This document shows, piece after piece, positions 33,484-41,851 of a DNA stretch of 64,000 bases. Under the pieces are notes generated by a model. That model worked only from the letters and a program-made list of their open reading frames with translations. It was not told the DNA's origin and did not search any database. The position numbers were made by a program, and so were the translations under genes. This DNA is from Actinomadura hibisca NBRC 15177 (GTDB lineage Bacteria > Actinomycetota > Actinomycetes > Streptosporangiales > Streptosporangiaceae): the NCBI RefSeq assembly GCF_001552635.1, contig NZ_BCRO01000001.1:124001-188000 (forward strand). Reading direction: 5' to 3'. Each line of letters begins with the position of its first letter. Within the stretch, counting starts at the first letter, position 1.

Positions 33484-34544
33484 GCGACCTGCTGTACAGC
33501 GAGATCGAGAACGACCTGCGCGCCGGCGTCCGCGGGCTGCTGGACGACAAGGCCGCCTGGACCGACGTCCTCGCCGGGACCGAGAAGGACGACGCGCACG
33601 ACGCCGCGCTGTGGCGCGCGCTCACCGACATGGGCGTCACCGCCCTGCCGGTGCCCGAGGACCTGGGCGGGGCGGGCGCGTCGTGGCGCGAGACCGCCGT
33701 GGTGATGGAGGAGCTGGGCCGCGCCGTCGCGGCGGTGCCGTTCCTGACCGGGGCCGTGCTCGGCGTCGCCGCGTCGCAGGCCGCCGGAGACCGCGACCTG
33801 CTGTCCGGCGGCCGGACGGCGCTGCTCGCGGTGCCGTTCACCACCGCGCCGAACGGCCCGCTGCCCGGCGGGGTGCAGGCCGACGGCGGGACGGTGACCG
33901 GCACCGTCACCAGCGTCGCCGACGCGGCCGCCGCCGACGTGCTGCTGGTCCCGGCGTCCGGCGGGCTGTACGCCGTCGAGGCCGCCGACGCGCGGCTGAC
34001 GCCGGTGGTGTCGCTGGACATGACCCGGCGGTTGTGCGACGTCACGTTCGACGCGGCCCCCGCCCGGCGGATCGCCGAGGGAGACGACGCGCTGCGCCAG
34101 GCCCTCGCCGTCGGCGCGGCGATGCTGGCGTCCGAGCAGCTCGGCCTGGCCGAACGTTGCCTGGAGACCACCGTCGCCTACCTCAAGACCCGCTACCAGT
34201 TCGGCCGCCCGGTCGGCTCCTACCAGGGACTCAAGCACCGGCTCGCCGACCTGTGGACCGCCATCACGCAGGCCCGCGCCGTCGCCCGGTACGCCGCCGA
34301 CTGCGCCGCCACCGGCGACCCGGACCTGCCGGTCGCGGTGGCCGTCGCACAGGCGCACTGCTCGACCGTGACCGTCCGGGCGGCCGAGGAGTGCGTCCAG
34401 ATGCACGGCGGCATCGGCTTCACCTGGGAGCACCCGGCGCACCTGTACCTCAAGCGGGCCAAGAGCGGCGCGCTGGCGCTCGGCACGCCCGACCGGCACC
34501 GCGCGGCGCTGGCCGCCCTGGTGGATCTGCCGTACGGGTCCTGA
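33480..34544 (+). CDS. acyl-CoA dehydrogenase-like partner lacking the catalytic Glu
   Basis: A 354-residue acyl-CoA dehydrogenase-fold protein. The N-terminal domain has PVPEDLGGAGASWRETAVVMEELG. The C-terminal domain has YLKTRYQFGRPVGSYQGLKHRLAD and ECVQMHGGIGFTWEHPAHLYLKRA, which hold FAD at the subunit interface. After KRAKSG, the position of the catalytic Glu reads ALALGTPDRH, so no base is present. This asymmetry matches alpha2-beta2 dehydrogenases in which only one subunit is catalytic. It starts at GTG 33480, overlapping the upstream stop, so the subunits should be made in equal amounts. Confidence 0.9.
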   Translation: MSDLLYSEIENDLRAGVRGLLDDKAAWTDVLAGTEKDDAHDAALWRALTDMGVTALPVPEDLGGAGASWRETAVVMEELGRAVAAVPFLTGAVLGVAASQAAGDRDLLSGGRTALLAVPFTTAPNGPLPGGVQADGGTVTGTVTSVADAAAADVLLVPASGGLYAVEAADARLTPVVSLDMTRRLCDVTFDAAPARRIAEGDDALRQALAVGAAMLASEQLGLAERCLETTVAYLKTRYQFGRPVGSYQGLKHRLADLWTAITQARAVARYAADCAATGDPDLPVAVAVAQAHCSTVTVRAAEECVQMHGGIGFTWEHPAHLYLKRAKSGALALGTPDRHRAALAALVDLPYGS

Positions 34545-34567
34545 CGGCGGGTCATAAGATCGCGGAT

Positions 34568-34813
34568 GTGAGCGAACAGGGCGAGCCCTCCGGCGACACT
34601 CTGCGCACTTCGCCCCACAAGGCCGGTCAGGCACTCGCGCGGCGCTTGAGGTCTCCGAACCGGATCCAGGGCCCGCCTCTTCTTCGTTACGCCGTCGATC
34701 CGTGCATGCAACCGGCCGCCGACTTGGCCCGTTCCTACAAAGCGGTGATCACCGTCGGGCCCGGCTTCGTAGGCATCGACACTACGGCGACCCTTCCCAC
34801 CTTGCTGTACTGA
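34568..34813 (+). CDS. possible hypothetical protein, leaderless
   Basis: A GTG at 34568 opens an 81-residue frame. A TAAGAT -10-like hexamer (34555-34560) lies 7 bp before it, the distance expected for a leaderless message. The protein is basic in the first half (KAGQALARRLRSPNRI) and hydrophobic at its end (AVITVGPGFVGIDTTAT). No family was recognised. GC content here is lower than in neighbours, so it could also be a gene fragment. Confidence 0.35.
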   Translation: MSEQGEPSGDTLRTSPHKAGQALARRLRSPNRIQGPPLLRYAVDPCMQPAADLARSYKAVITVGPGFVGIDTTATLPTLLY

Positions 34814-34908
34814 GCCGACACCCCGCCGAACGGAGCCGGGACACCGTCCTTCGTTTGGGGCCCGTGGCTCCGCTCACCGCACAGGCAGCAGGAGATGAGG
34901 GAGACTCG

Positions 34909-34974
34909 ATGACCCGCAACCGGGCCTGTCCGGCGACGAAATCGCCGCTCCGCAGAGAGAAGGCCCACCGATGA
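34909..34974 (+). CDS. 21-residue leader ORF coupled to the amidohydrolase gene
   Basis: ATG 34909 is preceded by GAGGGAG at 5 nt. The 21-residue basic peptide (MTRNRACPATKSPLRREKAH, then R) ends in a TGA that overlaps the amidohydrolase ATG (ATGA). The amidohydrolase has only a weaker GAGAGAAGG in front of its own start, so the leader may help its translation. The rest of the 426-bp gap before it holds the doubtful ORF at 34568 and nothing else recognised. Confidence 0.4.
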   Translation: MTRNRACPATKSPLRREKAHR

Positions 34975-36314
34975 CCGCCACCCCCGCCATGATCCGCGAC
35001 GTGACCGTGTGGACGCAGGGCCGCTGGGTCGCCGGGCAGGACGTGCACCTGCGCGGCGGCCGCGTCACCGAGGTCGTCCCGCACGGCGCGCGGCCCGCCG
35101 CGGGCGACGTCCTGGACGGCAGCGGCGGCCACCTGATCCCCGGCCTGGTCAACACCCACACCCACCTGCACCAGGCGGTGATGCGCGGCATCGCCGAGGG
35201 CGAGCCGCTGATCCGCTGGTTGCGCTACGTCGCCGAGGGCACCGTCGCCCTCACCCCCGAGCAGGCGTACGTCGCGGCGGCCGCCGCCTCGCTGGAGGCG
35301 CTGCGCAGCGGCACCACCGCGCTGGTGGAGCACATGTGGCCGCACCCCTCACGCGCCGTGCACGACGCCATCCTGAAAGCCCTGGACGACACCGGCATCC
35401 GCGCCGTCGTCTGCCGGGGCGTGGCCGACCGCCCCGACACCACCCGCAAGTGGGGCTTCGAGCCGCGCCTGATGGAACCGCTGGACGAGGCGTTCGACCA
35501 CGTGGACGAGCTGGCCGCGCGCACCGCAGGCGGCCGGATCGGGCTGGGCGTCGCGGTGCCCAACCCGCGCTCGCTCACCCCCGACGGGCTGCGCCGCGTC
35601 CGCGCGTTCGCCGAGGAGCGCGGCATGACCGCCAGCATCCACCTGCTGGAGACCGCCACCGACGAGGACATGTGCCGCGAGCACGCGGGCGTCGGCGCGG
35701 TCGGCTACCTGGAGGAGGCCGGTTTCCTGTGGGACCGGCTGCTGGCGGTGCACTGCTGCAAGCTCGACGCCGAGGGCCGCCGCCTGCTGGCGGGCCGCGG
35801 CGTCGGCGTCTCCTACAACCCGCTGAGCAACATGCGCCTGGGCAGCGGCGTCGCGCCCGTCCCCGAGATGCTGGAGGCCGGGATCCGCGTCGGCCTCGGC
35901 GTGGACGGCGCGGCCAGCAACGACACCCAGGACGCGCTGGAGACCATGCGCATGGGCGCCTACCTGCAACGCGCGGTGCGCGGCCGGTCCGACCTGCTCG
36001 GTTTCGCCGACATGCTGGGCCTGGCCACCAGCGGCGCCAACGCCGTGCTCGGCCTGGAGGAGCGGCCCGACGGCGTGCTGCCGGGCGTGCAGGCCGACCT
36101 GGTGCTGCTGCGCTTCGACCGCGACCTGGCGTGCGTGCCGGTGCTCGACCCCGGCGCGACGCTGCTCACCACCGGCAGCTCACGCACCGTCGACAGCGTG
36201 CTGGTGGACGGCGAGGTGCTGATCAGCGACGGCCGCAGCACCCGCATGGACGAGAAGGACCTGATCGCCCGCGCGGTCGCCGCCGCGCCCGACCCCGCGC
36301 TGCTCGTCCCGTGA
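34971..36314 (+). CDS. amidohydrolase family protein (ATZ/TRZ, deaminase-like)
   Basis: A 447-residue metal-dependent hydrolase of the SsnA/TrzN/8-oxoguanine deaminase group. The H-x-H of LVNTHTHLHQAVMRG, the His of SIHLLET, the His of LAVHCCKL and the Asp of GLGVDGAASND form the zinc site. The flanking beta-sandwich (residues 1-60 and about 380-447) is present. Such enzymes deaminate or dechlorinate N-heterocycles or related amidines. No purine or triazine genes are nearby to refine this. A MerR regulator gene follows 69 bp downstream under its own promoter. Confidence 0.9.
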   Translation: MTATPAMIRDVTVWTQGRWVAGQDVHLRGGRVTEVVPHGARPAAGDVLDGSGGHLIPGLVNTHTHLHQAVMRGIAEGEPLIRWLRYVAEGTVALTPEQAYVAAAAASLEALRSGTTALVEHMWPHPSRAVHDAILKALDDTGIRAVVCRGVADRPDTTRKWGFEPRLMEPLDEAFDHVDELAARTAGGRIGLGVAVPNPRSLTPDGLRRVRAFAEERGMTASIHLLETATDEDMCREHAGVGAVGYLEEAGFLWDRLLAVHCCKLDAEGRRLLAGRGVGVSYNPLSNMRLGSGVAPVPEMLEAGIRVGLGVDGAASNDTQDALETMRMGAYLQRAVRGRSDLLGFADMLGLATSGANAVLGLEERPDGVLPGVQADLVLLRFDRDLACVPVLDPGATLLTTGSSRTVDSVLVDGEVLISDGRSTRMDEKDLIARAVAAAPDPALLVP

Positions 36315-36346
36315 TCCTCTGGAGTCCCATGCCGTCACCCTCGGCC

Positions 36347-36377
36347 TTGCGCCTCCCGTTAGGGGAGCTGCGAGGGT
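36347..36377 (+). promoter_or_regulatory. MerR-type promoter with 19-bp spacer and inverted repeat
   Basis: TTGCGC (36347-36352) and GAGGGT (36372-36377) are 19 bp apart, the long spacing of MerR-controlled promoters. The spacer holds the inverted repeat CTCCC-GTTA-GGGGAG (36353-36367). It lies directly before the MerR gene, so autoregulation by DNA distortion is likely. Confidence 0.6.
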
Positions 36378-36383
36378 GAGGCC

Positions 36384-37295
36384 ATGGACGACGGCGATCC
36401 CCTGGTTCCGATCGGCGAGCTGGCCCGGCGCACCGGGCTGACGGTCAAGACCATCAGGTTCTACTCCGACCGTGGCATCGTGCCCCCGGCCGCCCGCAAC
36501 GCGGCGGGGCACCGTCTGTACGGCGGGGCGGCCCTCGCCCGCCTGGAGCTGGTGCGGACGCTGCGCGACCTCGGGCTGGACCTGGCCACGATCCGCCGGA
36601 TCGTGCACCGGGAGGTCGCGCTCGCCGACGTCGCCGAGGCGCACGCCCGCGCCCTCACGGCACAGATCACGACGTTGCGGTTCCGGCGCGCGGTGGCGAC
36701 GGCGGTGGCCCGGCGCGGCATCACCATGGACGAAGGGGACCTCATGCACCGACTGGCCCGGCTGTCGGCCGAACAGCGCCGGAACCTGATCGCCGATTTC
36801 CTGGACGGCGTCTTCGCGGACCTGGGGGAGGGCGGCGGCCTGCCCGGCATCCGGCGCACGCTGACCCCGGAACTGCCCGACGACCCGTCCGACGAGCAGA
36901 TCGAGGCGTGGGTGGAGCTGGCCGAACTGTCCCAGGACGAGGACTTCCGCACCCTCCTGCGGACCCTGGCCGAACACCAGTCCCGCATCGGCCCGCCTCT
37001 GCGCCGCGACCCAGTGTCGGTGGCCGTCGAACACGCGGCCACGGCGCTGGCGAACGGCGTGGCCCCGACCTCCCCGGCAGCGGCCCCGATCGTCGAGACG
37101 ATCACCGCGTACGGCGGCGGCCACCTGCCGGACCTGCTGGCGGCCGCCGGAGACCCGCGCAGGCAGCGGTACGTCGAGCTGCTCTCGATCGTCAACGGCT
37201 GGACCGCGCCGGACGACCTGGCCCCGATGCTCGACTGGTCCGTCCAAGCGCTGAACGCCCACGGCGGTCACGCCTCCAGCGCGGCGCGCACCTGA
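36384..37295 (+). CDS. MerR family transcriptional regulator
   Basis: A 303-residue regulator. The MerR winged HTH (about 7-75) has PIGELARRTGLTVKTIRFYSDRG and GHRLYGGAALARLELVRTLRDLG, followed by the long dimerisation helix. The rest (about 120-303) is a helical effector domain resembling TipAL-like or large MerR sensors (SAEQRRNLIADFLDGVFAD), ligand unknown. Its promoter carries a MerR-type operator. Its 3' end overlaps the convergent hypothetical gene by 28 bp. Confidence 0.9.
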   Translation: MDDGDPLVPIGELARRTGLTVKTIRFYSDRGIVPPAARNAAGHRLYGGAALARLELVRTLRDLGLDLATIRRIVHREVALADVAEAHARALTAQITTLRFRRAVATAVARRGITMDEGDLMHRLARLSAEQRRNLIADFLDGVFADLGEGGGLPGIRRTLTPELPDDPSDEQIEAWVELAELSQDEDFRTLLRTLAEHQSRIGPPLRRDPVSVAVEHAATALANGVAPTSPAAAPIVETITAYGGGHLPDLLAAAGDPRRQRYVELLSIVNGWTAPDDLAPMLDWSVQALNAHGGHASSAART

Positions 37296-38119
37296 CGCAG
37301 GACCTCCGCTTCGGGAGGGGTGTCGATGAGCAGTTCGGGGCCGATCAGGGCGGCGACCTCCTCGTAGGCGTCGCCGTGGTCGGTCAGCGTCCAGCCGGGC
37401 CAGCGGGCGGGCAGCAGGCGCGGATCGTGCAGGCAGTCGATCGACCACCAGTCCGCGCGCCGCTCGGGCACGTCGAGCAGGAGGCCGCTGTAGGGGACGC
37501 CGTCCAGCACGGCGAACGTGGACGCCTCGTCTTGCGGGACGAGCAGCGGATCGGGACCGGCGAGCAGGAGCGGGCCTAGTTCGTCGCCCCACCACCCTGC
37601 GAACGACAGCCGTTCGGGGGCGCTGCGGATCGTGACCAGGGCGTGCGCCATGGCGGTCGGGTCTTCGTCGTCCACGACCTCGTACGCCCATTGCTCGTGC
37701 AGTGGACTCGGCGGATCGTCCAGGTAGAGCACGGTGCTGTAGGGCAGCTCCAGGTAGTCCATTACCTCGAAGAGGCCGCGCGACGCCCACTTCACGCGCC
37801 AACCCGGCCAGCAGGCGCCGACCAAGTTCAGCCAGGCCCGGATCTGGGGGACCGACGTGTCGCTCTCCAGGCCCGGCATCTCCTGGTTGGTGTGCACGAG
37901 CAGCAGCCGCCGTCGCAGATCGAGCAGTGCCACCCCTTCCCACCAGACCGAGTTCATCCAGCGGTTAGGGGTGCCGCCTTCCTGGGCGCGGATGAAGGAG
38001 ATCGCGGCTTCCGGGCCTGGTAGCAGGTCGCGGAAGAGGCCGGACGCGCCGCGGTCGCGGGTCCAGACCTGGTGGTTGTCCCCGTCGATGATCACGTAGT
38101 GCGCGTGGCCGCCGCTCAT
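37268..38119 (-). CDS. hypothetical protein, Trp-rich, actinomycete type
   Basis: A 283-residue protein starting MSGGHAHYVIIDGDNHQVW. It is rich in Trp and acidic residues (WMNSVWWEGVALLD, ACWPGWRVKW, SFAGWWGDELG), with no signal peptide or membrane helix. No known domain was recognised. It shows two similar halves built around W-P-G-W-R/T and a following D-Y/D-A-Y motif (CWPGWRVKWASRGLFEVMDYL and RWPGWTLTDHGDAYEEVAAL), suggesting an internal duplication. It lies 15 bp upstream of, and divergent in function from, the PLP enzyme gene that precedes it on the same strand, so co-transcription is possible. Confidence 0.65.
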   Translation of the reverse strand: MSGGHAHYVIIDGDNHQVWTRDRGASGLFRDLLPGPEAAISFIRAQEGGTPNRWMNSVWWEGVALLDLRRRLLLVHTNQEMPGLESDTSVPQIRAWLNLVGACWPGWRVKWASRGLFEVMDYLELPYSTVLYLDDPPSPLHEQWAYEVVDDEDPTAMAHALVTIRSAPERLSFAGWWGDELGPLLLAGPDPLLVPQDEASTFAVLDGVPYSGLLLDVPERRADWWSIDCLHDPRLLPARWPGWTLTDHGDAYEEVAALIGPELLIDTPPEAEVLRQVRAALEA

Positions 38120-38133
38120 GGCCGCCAGGGTAA

Positions 38134-39036
38134 TCAGCCGGTGACGACCGCCAGAAGTCGTTTTCCGGGTGGGAACGTGCCCTGGATGGCGAGGGTGAGG
38201 ATGCCGTGCAGCATCTTGGCCACGTAGATCCGGTCGAGGGTGATGCCGTGGCGGGTGGCGAAGTCGTTGATGAAGGCGTCCAGTTCCGGGGTGCGGCGGG
38301 CGTAGCCGCCGTGGTGGAAGGCGGTTTCGATGCTCCAGTCGCCGCGTCGTTCGCCGTAGGTCTCGCGCTGTAGGCGTTCGACGTCGTCGTTCAGGAACTC
38401 GCCGCCTTTCAGGGCCGCGAAGCCCAGCGCGCGTTGGTGTGGGGCCAATCCTGCGGCCAGGCCTGCGAGTGTTCCGCCGGTTCCTACCGCGCAGCACACC
38501 ACGTCGTAGGACGGGCCGATCTCCGCTCCTAGTTCGGCGCAGCCTTGCACGGCCAGGGCGTTGCTTCCGCCTTCGGGGAGTAGGTAGAAGTCGCCCCACT
38601 TTTGGTGCAGCGCCTCGATTACGGCGGGGTCGGTTTTGTGGCGGTAGGTCGTGCGGTCCAGGTAGGCGAGCTTCATGCCTTGGGTTGCTGCGAACTCCAG
38701 TACTTCGTTCAGGGGCAGGTGTTCTTCGCCTCGCACGATCCCGATGGTCGAGAAGCCGAACAGGCGGCCTGCGGCGGCCGTGGCGCGTAGGTGGTTGGAG
38801 TACGCGCCGCCGAAGGTGAGGAGGGTGTGGTGGCTCTGCTCTGCGGCCGCGCGGAGGTTGTGTTTCAGCTTGCGCCACTTGTTGCCCGGCAGGTCCAGAT
38901 GGATCAGGTCGTCGCGCTTGAGGAACAGCCGGACGCCTGCTCGTGTGAGGCGTTCGTCGTGGAGCTCCGTCACGGGGGAGGGGAGGCGCGGGGGTGTCGT
39001 CCGCTCGTCAGGCCACGATCGGGGCCAGGTAGCCAC
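38134..39036 (-). CDS. PLP-dependent ACC deaminase/D-cysteine desulfhydrase family enzyme
   Basis: A 300-residue fold-type II PLP enzyme. LFLKRDDLIHLDLPGNKWRKLKHNL carries the PLP lysine (about K53), TFGGAYSNHL the Ser-Asn substrate loop, and VGTGGTLAG the phosphate-binding glycine loop. Members deaminate 1-aminocyclopropane-1-carboxylate or desulfhydrate D-cysteine; the sequence does not decide between them. GTG 39036 would overlap the end of the TetR gene by 29 bp, and keeps the conserved LPSPVTEL entry strand. Codon use is slightly richer in T at third positions than in the flanking genes. Confidence 0.85.
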   Translation of the reverse strand: MATWPRSWPDERTTPPRLPSPVTELHDERLTRAGVRLFLKRDDLIHLDLPGNKWRKLKHNLRAAAEQSHHTLLTFGGAYSNHLRATAAAGRLFGFSTIGIVRGEEHLPLNEVLEFAATQGMKLAYLDRTTYRHKTDPAVIEALHQKWGDFYLLPEGGSNALAVQGCAELGAEIGPSYDVVCCAVGTGGTLAGLAAGLAPHQRALGFAALKGGEFLNDDVERLQRETYGERRGDWSIETAFHHGGYARRTPELDAFINDFATRHGITLDRIYVAKMLHGILTLAIQGTFPPGKRLLAVVTG

Positions 39037-39622
39037 GCAGCACCTTCTTCATCTCGCGGACCGACGCCGCGCGCTCGTCGCCTTCGGTCGAGGTCACCAG
39101 CGGGACCATCGCCTGGAAGAGCTGGATCAGCACGCGGGCCGTGCGCGCGCGGTCGTCGGAGGGCAGGTCCGGCGCGCGTACTTCGAGCATCCGCTCCACC
39201 CGGCCCAGCAGCGCCGCCTGGATGGGGCGGGCGGCCGCGGCGAGGCCGGGCGGCATGTCGGGGCGGGCGAACAGCGCCTTGAAGCCGGGGTTGGCGATGT
39301 TGAACGCCACGATCGGGTCGGCCATGCGGTCGATGAGCTCGTCCAGGTCGAGGGCGGCGTGGTCGAGTTCGTCGAACGCCGCCGCGTGGGCGGCCCGCAT
39401 CTCGCTCACGAACCGGTCGGCCAGTGCCCGGGCGACGGCCTCCTTGTTGCCGAAGAACTGGTACAGCGAGCCCGGCGAGACCCCGGCGGCGGCCGCGATG
39501 GCGTTGGTGGTCGCCGCCTCGTACCCGGACTCGGCGAAGACCCGGGCGGCCGCCGCCAGGATCTCCGCCATCCGGCGCTCCCCGCGCGCCTGCCTGCGGC
39601 GCGGTCGTTCCTCGTCCCCCAT
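39008..39622 (-). CDS. TetR/AcrR regulator of the adjacent MMPL exporter
   Basis: A 204-residue TetR protein. The HTH (about 18-64) contains FAESGYEAATTNAIAAAAGVSPGSLYQFFGNKEA. ATG 39622 is chosen as it gives the standard N-terminus. It is divergent from the MMPL gene, and two copies of an ACGAG-N6-CTCGT palindrome lie between them. It most likely represses both itself and the exporter until a ligand binds its C-terminal domain. Confidence 0.93.
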   Translation of the reverse strand: MGDEERPRRRQARGERRMAEILAAAARVFAESGYEAATTNAIAAAAGVSPGSLYQFFGNKEAVARALADRFVSEMRAAHAAAFDELDHAALDLDELIDRMADPIVAFNIANPGFKALFARPDMPPGLAAAARPIQAALLGRVERMLEVRAPDLPSDDRARTARVLIQLFQAMVPLVTSTEGDERAASVREMKKVLRGYLAPIVA

Positions 39623-39659
39623 GGGCCCTCCGTCCGGTCCCCCGAAGTATTGCAAACGC

Positions 39660-39702
39660 GAGTCATCGCTCGTATTGTCCCCAGAAACACGAGCGATGAC
39701 TC
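39660..39702. promoter_or_regulatory. duplicated TetR operator between tetR and MMPL genes
   Basis: GAGTCATCGCTCGT (39660-39673) and its exact reverse complement ACGAGCGATGACTC (39689-39702) form a 14-bp inverted repeat with a 15-bp spacer. Each arm, with its neighbours, is itself an ACGAG/GCGAG-N6-CTCGT palindrome, so there are two operator copies, one for each divergent gene. Confidence 0.8.
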
Positions 39703-39727
39703 GTAAATTCCTCCGGACGGGGAGACC

Positions 39728-41851
39728 ATGCTGGGAAGGTTCGTCGTACGCCGTGCGCGGTGGATCGTGGTGGCCGGGGTGCTGCTGACGGTCGTGGCCG
39801 CGCTGGTCGGCGCCGGGACGATCGGCGCGCTGTCGCTCAACCGCTTCGAGGCCCCGGGCTCGGAGTCGATGCGCGCCCGGGACGCGCTGGCCCGCGAGTA
39901 CGGCACCGGCAGCCCGAACGTCGCGCTGCTGGTGACCGCCCGCTCCGGCACCGTGGACGACCCGGCCGTCGCCGCCGCGGGCCGCGCCCTCACCGAGGAG
40001 CTGCGCGCCTGGCCGGGCGTCGGCGACGCCTGGTCCTACTGGACGCGCGGCAACCGGCCCACGCTGCGCGGCGACGGCGCGCGCCAGGCCCTGGTGCTGG
40101 CCTGGCTGCCCGGCGACGCCGACCGGGTGCGCCGCGAAGCGCTGCCCGCCCTCGCGCCGCGCTTCAACCGCGCCGACGCCACCGTCAAGGTCGAGGTCGG
40201 CGGCGGCGACGAGGTGTTCCGGCAGGTCATGGAGCAGGCGCGGCGGGACTTCACGCGCGCCGAGCTGATCGTCCTGCCGCTGGTGTTGCTGCTGTTGTGG
40301 CGCGTCTACCGGCGCTTCCTCCCGGCCCTGCTCACCCTCGGCACCGGCCTGACGGCGGTGCTCGGCTCGCTGGCGCTGCTGCGTGGGGCGCTCGCGTTCG
40401 CCGAGATCTCGACGTTCGCCGCCAACCTCGCGCTGGTCATGGGCATCGGTCTCGGCGTCGACTACGGCCTCTTCATGATCTTCCGGTTCCGCGAGGAGCT
40501 GCGGCTCCACCCGGTGCCCGAGGCGGTGGCGCGCACCGTGCGCGGCGCGGGGCGCACCGTGCTGTTCAGCGGTGTCACGGTCGCGGCGGCGCTGTCGGTG
40601 CTGCTGGTGTTCCCCTTCCCGTTCCTCGCCTCGTTCGCCTACGCGGGCGTCGCCGTCGTGATCGCCGCCGTCGCCGCCGCGACGCTCGTGCTGCCGGCCG
40701 CGCTGGCACTGCTGGGCCGCCGCGTCGAACGCCGGAGCCCGGCCCCCGACAGCGCCGGGATCTGGCACGCGGTCGTCTCCCGGGTGATGCGGCGGCCGGT
40801 CGTGCTCGGCGGCGCGGCGCTCGGCGTCGTCCTGCTGCTCGGCGCGCCGTTCCTGGGCATCCGGTTCGGCCTGCCCGACGACCGGGTGCTGCCCGGCTCC
40901 GCGCCCGTCCGCCAGATGTACGACCAGGTCCGCGCCGGTTTCCCCGCCGAGGAAGCCGACGCCCTGCACGTGGTGATGCCCGCCGCCGACCCCGCCGCCG
41001 TTGCTCCCTACGCCGCCCGCCTCGCCCGGATCGAAGGGGTCCTGCGCGTCGACGCCGCCTCCGGACCCACTCCCTGGTTGTCGGTCGTCCCCTCGGCCGA
41101 CCGCCTGGAACGGGACGCGATCGGCCTGGTCCGCGAGGTGCGCGCCGTCCCCGCCCCCGCCGGGACCCTGGTCGGCGGCTACCCCGCCGAGCTGACCGAC
41201 TACCGCGACGGCGTCACCGCCCGGCTGCCGCTGGTCGCCGCCCTCGTCGTCGCGGTGACCTGCGCGGTGCTGTTCCTGATGACCGGCAGCGTGGTCGCGC
41301 CGCTCAAGGCGTCGCTGCTGAACGCGGTGAGCCTGACGGTCATGTTCGGCGCGCTGGTGTTCGTCTTCCAGGACGGCCGCCTGGCGGGGCTGCTCGGCTT
41401 CACCCCGACGGGGACGATCGAGCCGAGCATCCCCCTCCTGATGTTCTGCGTCGCCTACGGCCTGTCCATGGACTACGAGGTGCTGCTGCTGTCACGGATC
41501 AAGGAGGAGTACGACCGCACCGGCGACGCCGCCGGCTCGGTGCCCGCCGGGATCGCCCGCAGCGCGCCCCTGGTCACCGCCGCCGCCGTCATCCTGGCGG
41601 TGTCCTTCGCCGCCTACGCCACCGGCCGGGTGGTGTTCCTCCAGCAGCTCGGCGTCGGCATGGCCCTCACCGTCCTGGTGGACGCGACCCTGGTCCGGGG
41701 TGTCCTGGCCCCGGCCTTCATGCGCCTGGCCGGACCCGCCAACTGGTGGGCCCCCGCCCCGCTGCGCCGCCTCCACCGCCGCGTCGGCCTCGCCGAGGAC
41801 CCGGCCCCCGCCCTGGACGCCCCCGCCCCGCGCGTCTACGAGCGCTCGTAG
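39728..41851 (+). CDS. MMPL family exporter (RND-like)
   Basis: A 707-residue membrane protein with the duplicated MMPL layout. One helix (about 8-30) and an extracytoplasmic loop lead to five helices with LVMGIGLGVDYGLFMIFRFREE (about 240). A second half repeats this with MFCVAYGLSMDYEVLLLSRIKEEY (about 575). The Asp-Tyr pairs in helices 4 and 10 are the proton relay. MMPL proteins export lipids or hydrophobic drugs. It is controlled by the divergent TetR regulator. Its 3' end overlaps the convergent adenylate kinase gene by 16 bp. Confidence 0.92.
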   Translation: MLGRFVVRRARWIVVAGVLLTVVAALVGAGTIGALSLNRFEAPGSESMRARDALAREYGTGSPNVALLVTARSGTVDDPAVAAAGRALTEELRAWPGVGDAWSYWTRGNRPTLRGDGARQALVLAWLPGDADRVRREALPALAPRFNRADATVKVEVGGGDEVFRQVMEQARRDFTRAELIVLPLVLLLLWRVYRRFLPALLTLGTGLTAVLGSLALLRGALAFAEISTFAANLALVMGIGLGVDYGLFMIFRFREELRLHPVPEAVARTVRGAGRTVLFSGVTVAAALSVLLVFPFPFLASFAYAGVAVVIAAVAAATLVLPAALALLGRRVERRSPAPDSAGIWHAVVSRVMRRPVVLGGAALGVVLLLGAPFLGIRFGLPDDRVLPGSAPVRQMYDQVRAGFPAEEADALHVVMPAADPAAVAPYAARLARIEGVLRVDAASGPTPWLSVVPSADRLERDAIGLVREVRAVPAPAGTLVGGYPAELTDYRDGVTARLPLVAALVVAVTCAVLFLMTGSVVAPLKASLLNAVSLTVMFGALVFVFQDGRLAGLLGFTPTGTIEPSIPLLMFCVAYGLSMDYEVLLLSRIKEEYDRTGDAAGSVPAGIARSAPLVTAAAVILAVSFAAYATGRVVFLQQLGVGMALTVLVDATLVRGVLAPAFMRLAGPANWWAPAPLRRLHRRVGLAEDPAPALDAPAPRVYERS

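Noticed and set aside
36329..36379. 16-residue ORF with a GGAG site before the MerR gene
   Set aside because: It overlaps the -35, operator and -10 elements of the MerR promoter and would not be on that transcript; probably chance.
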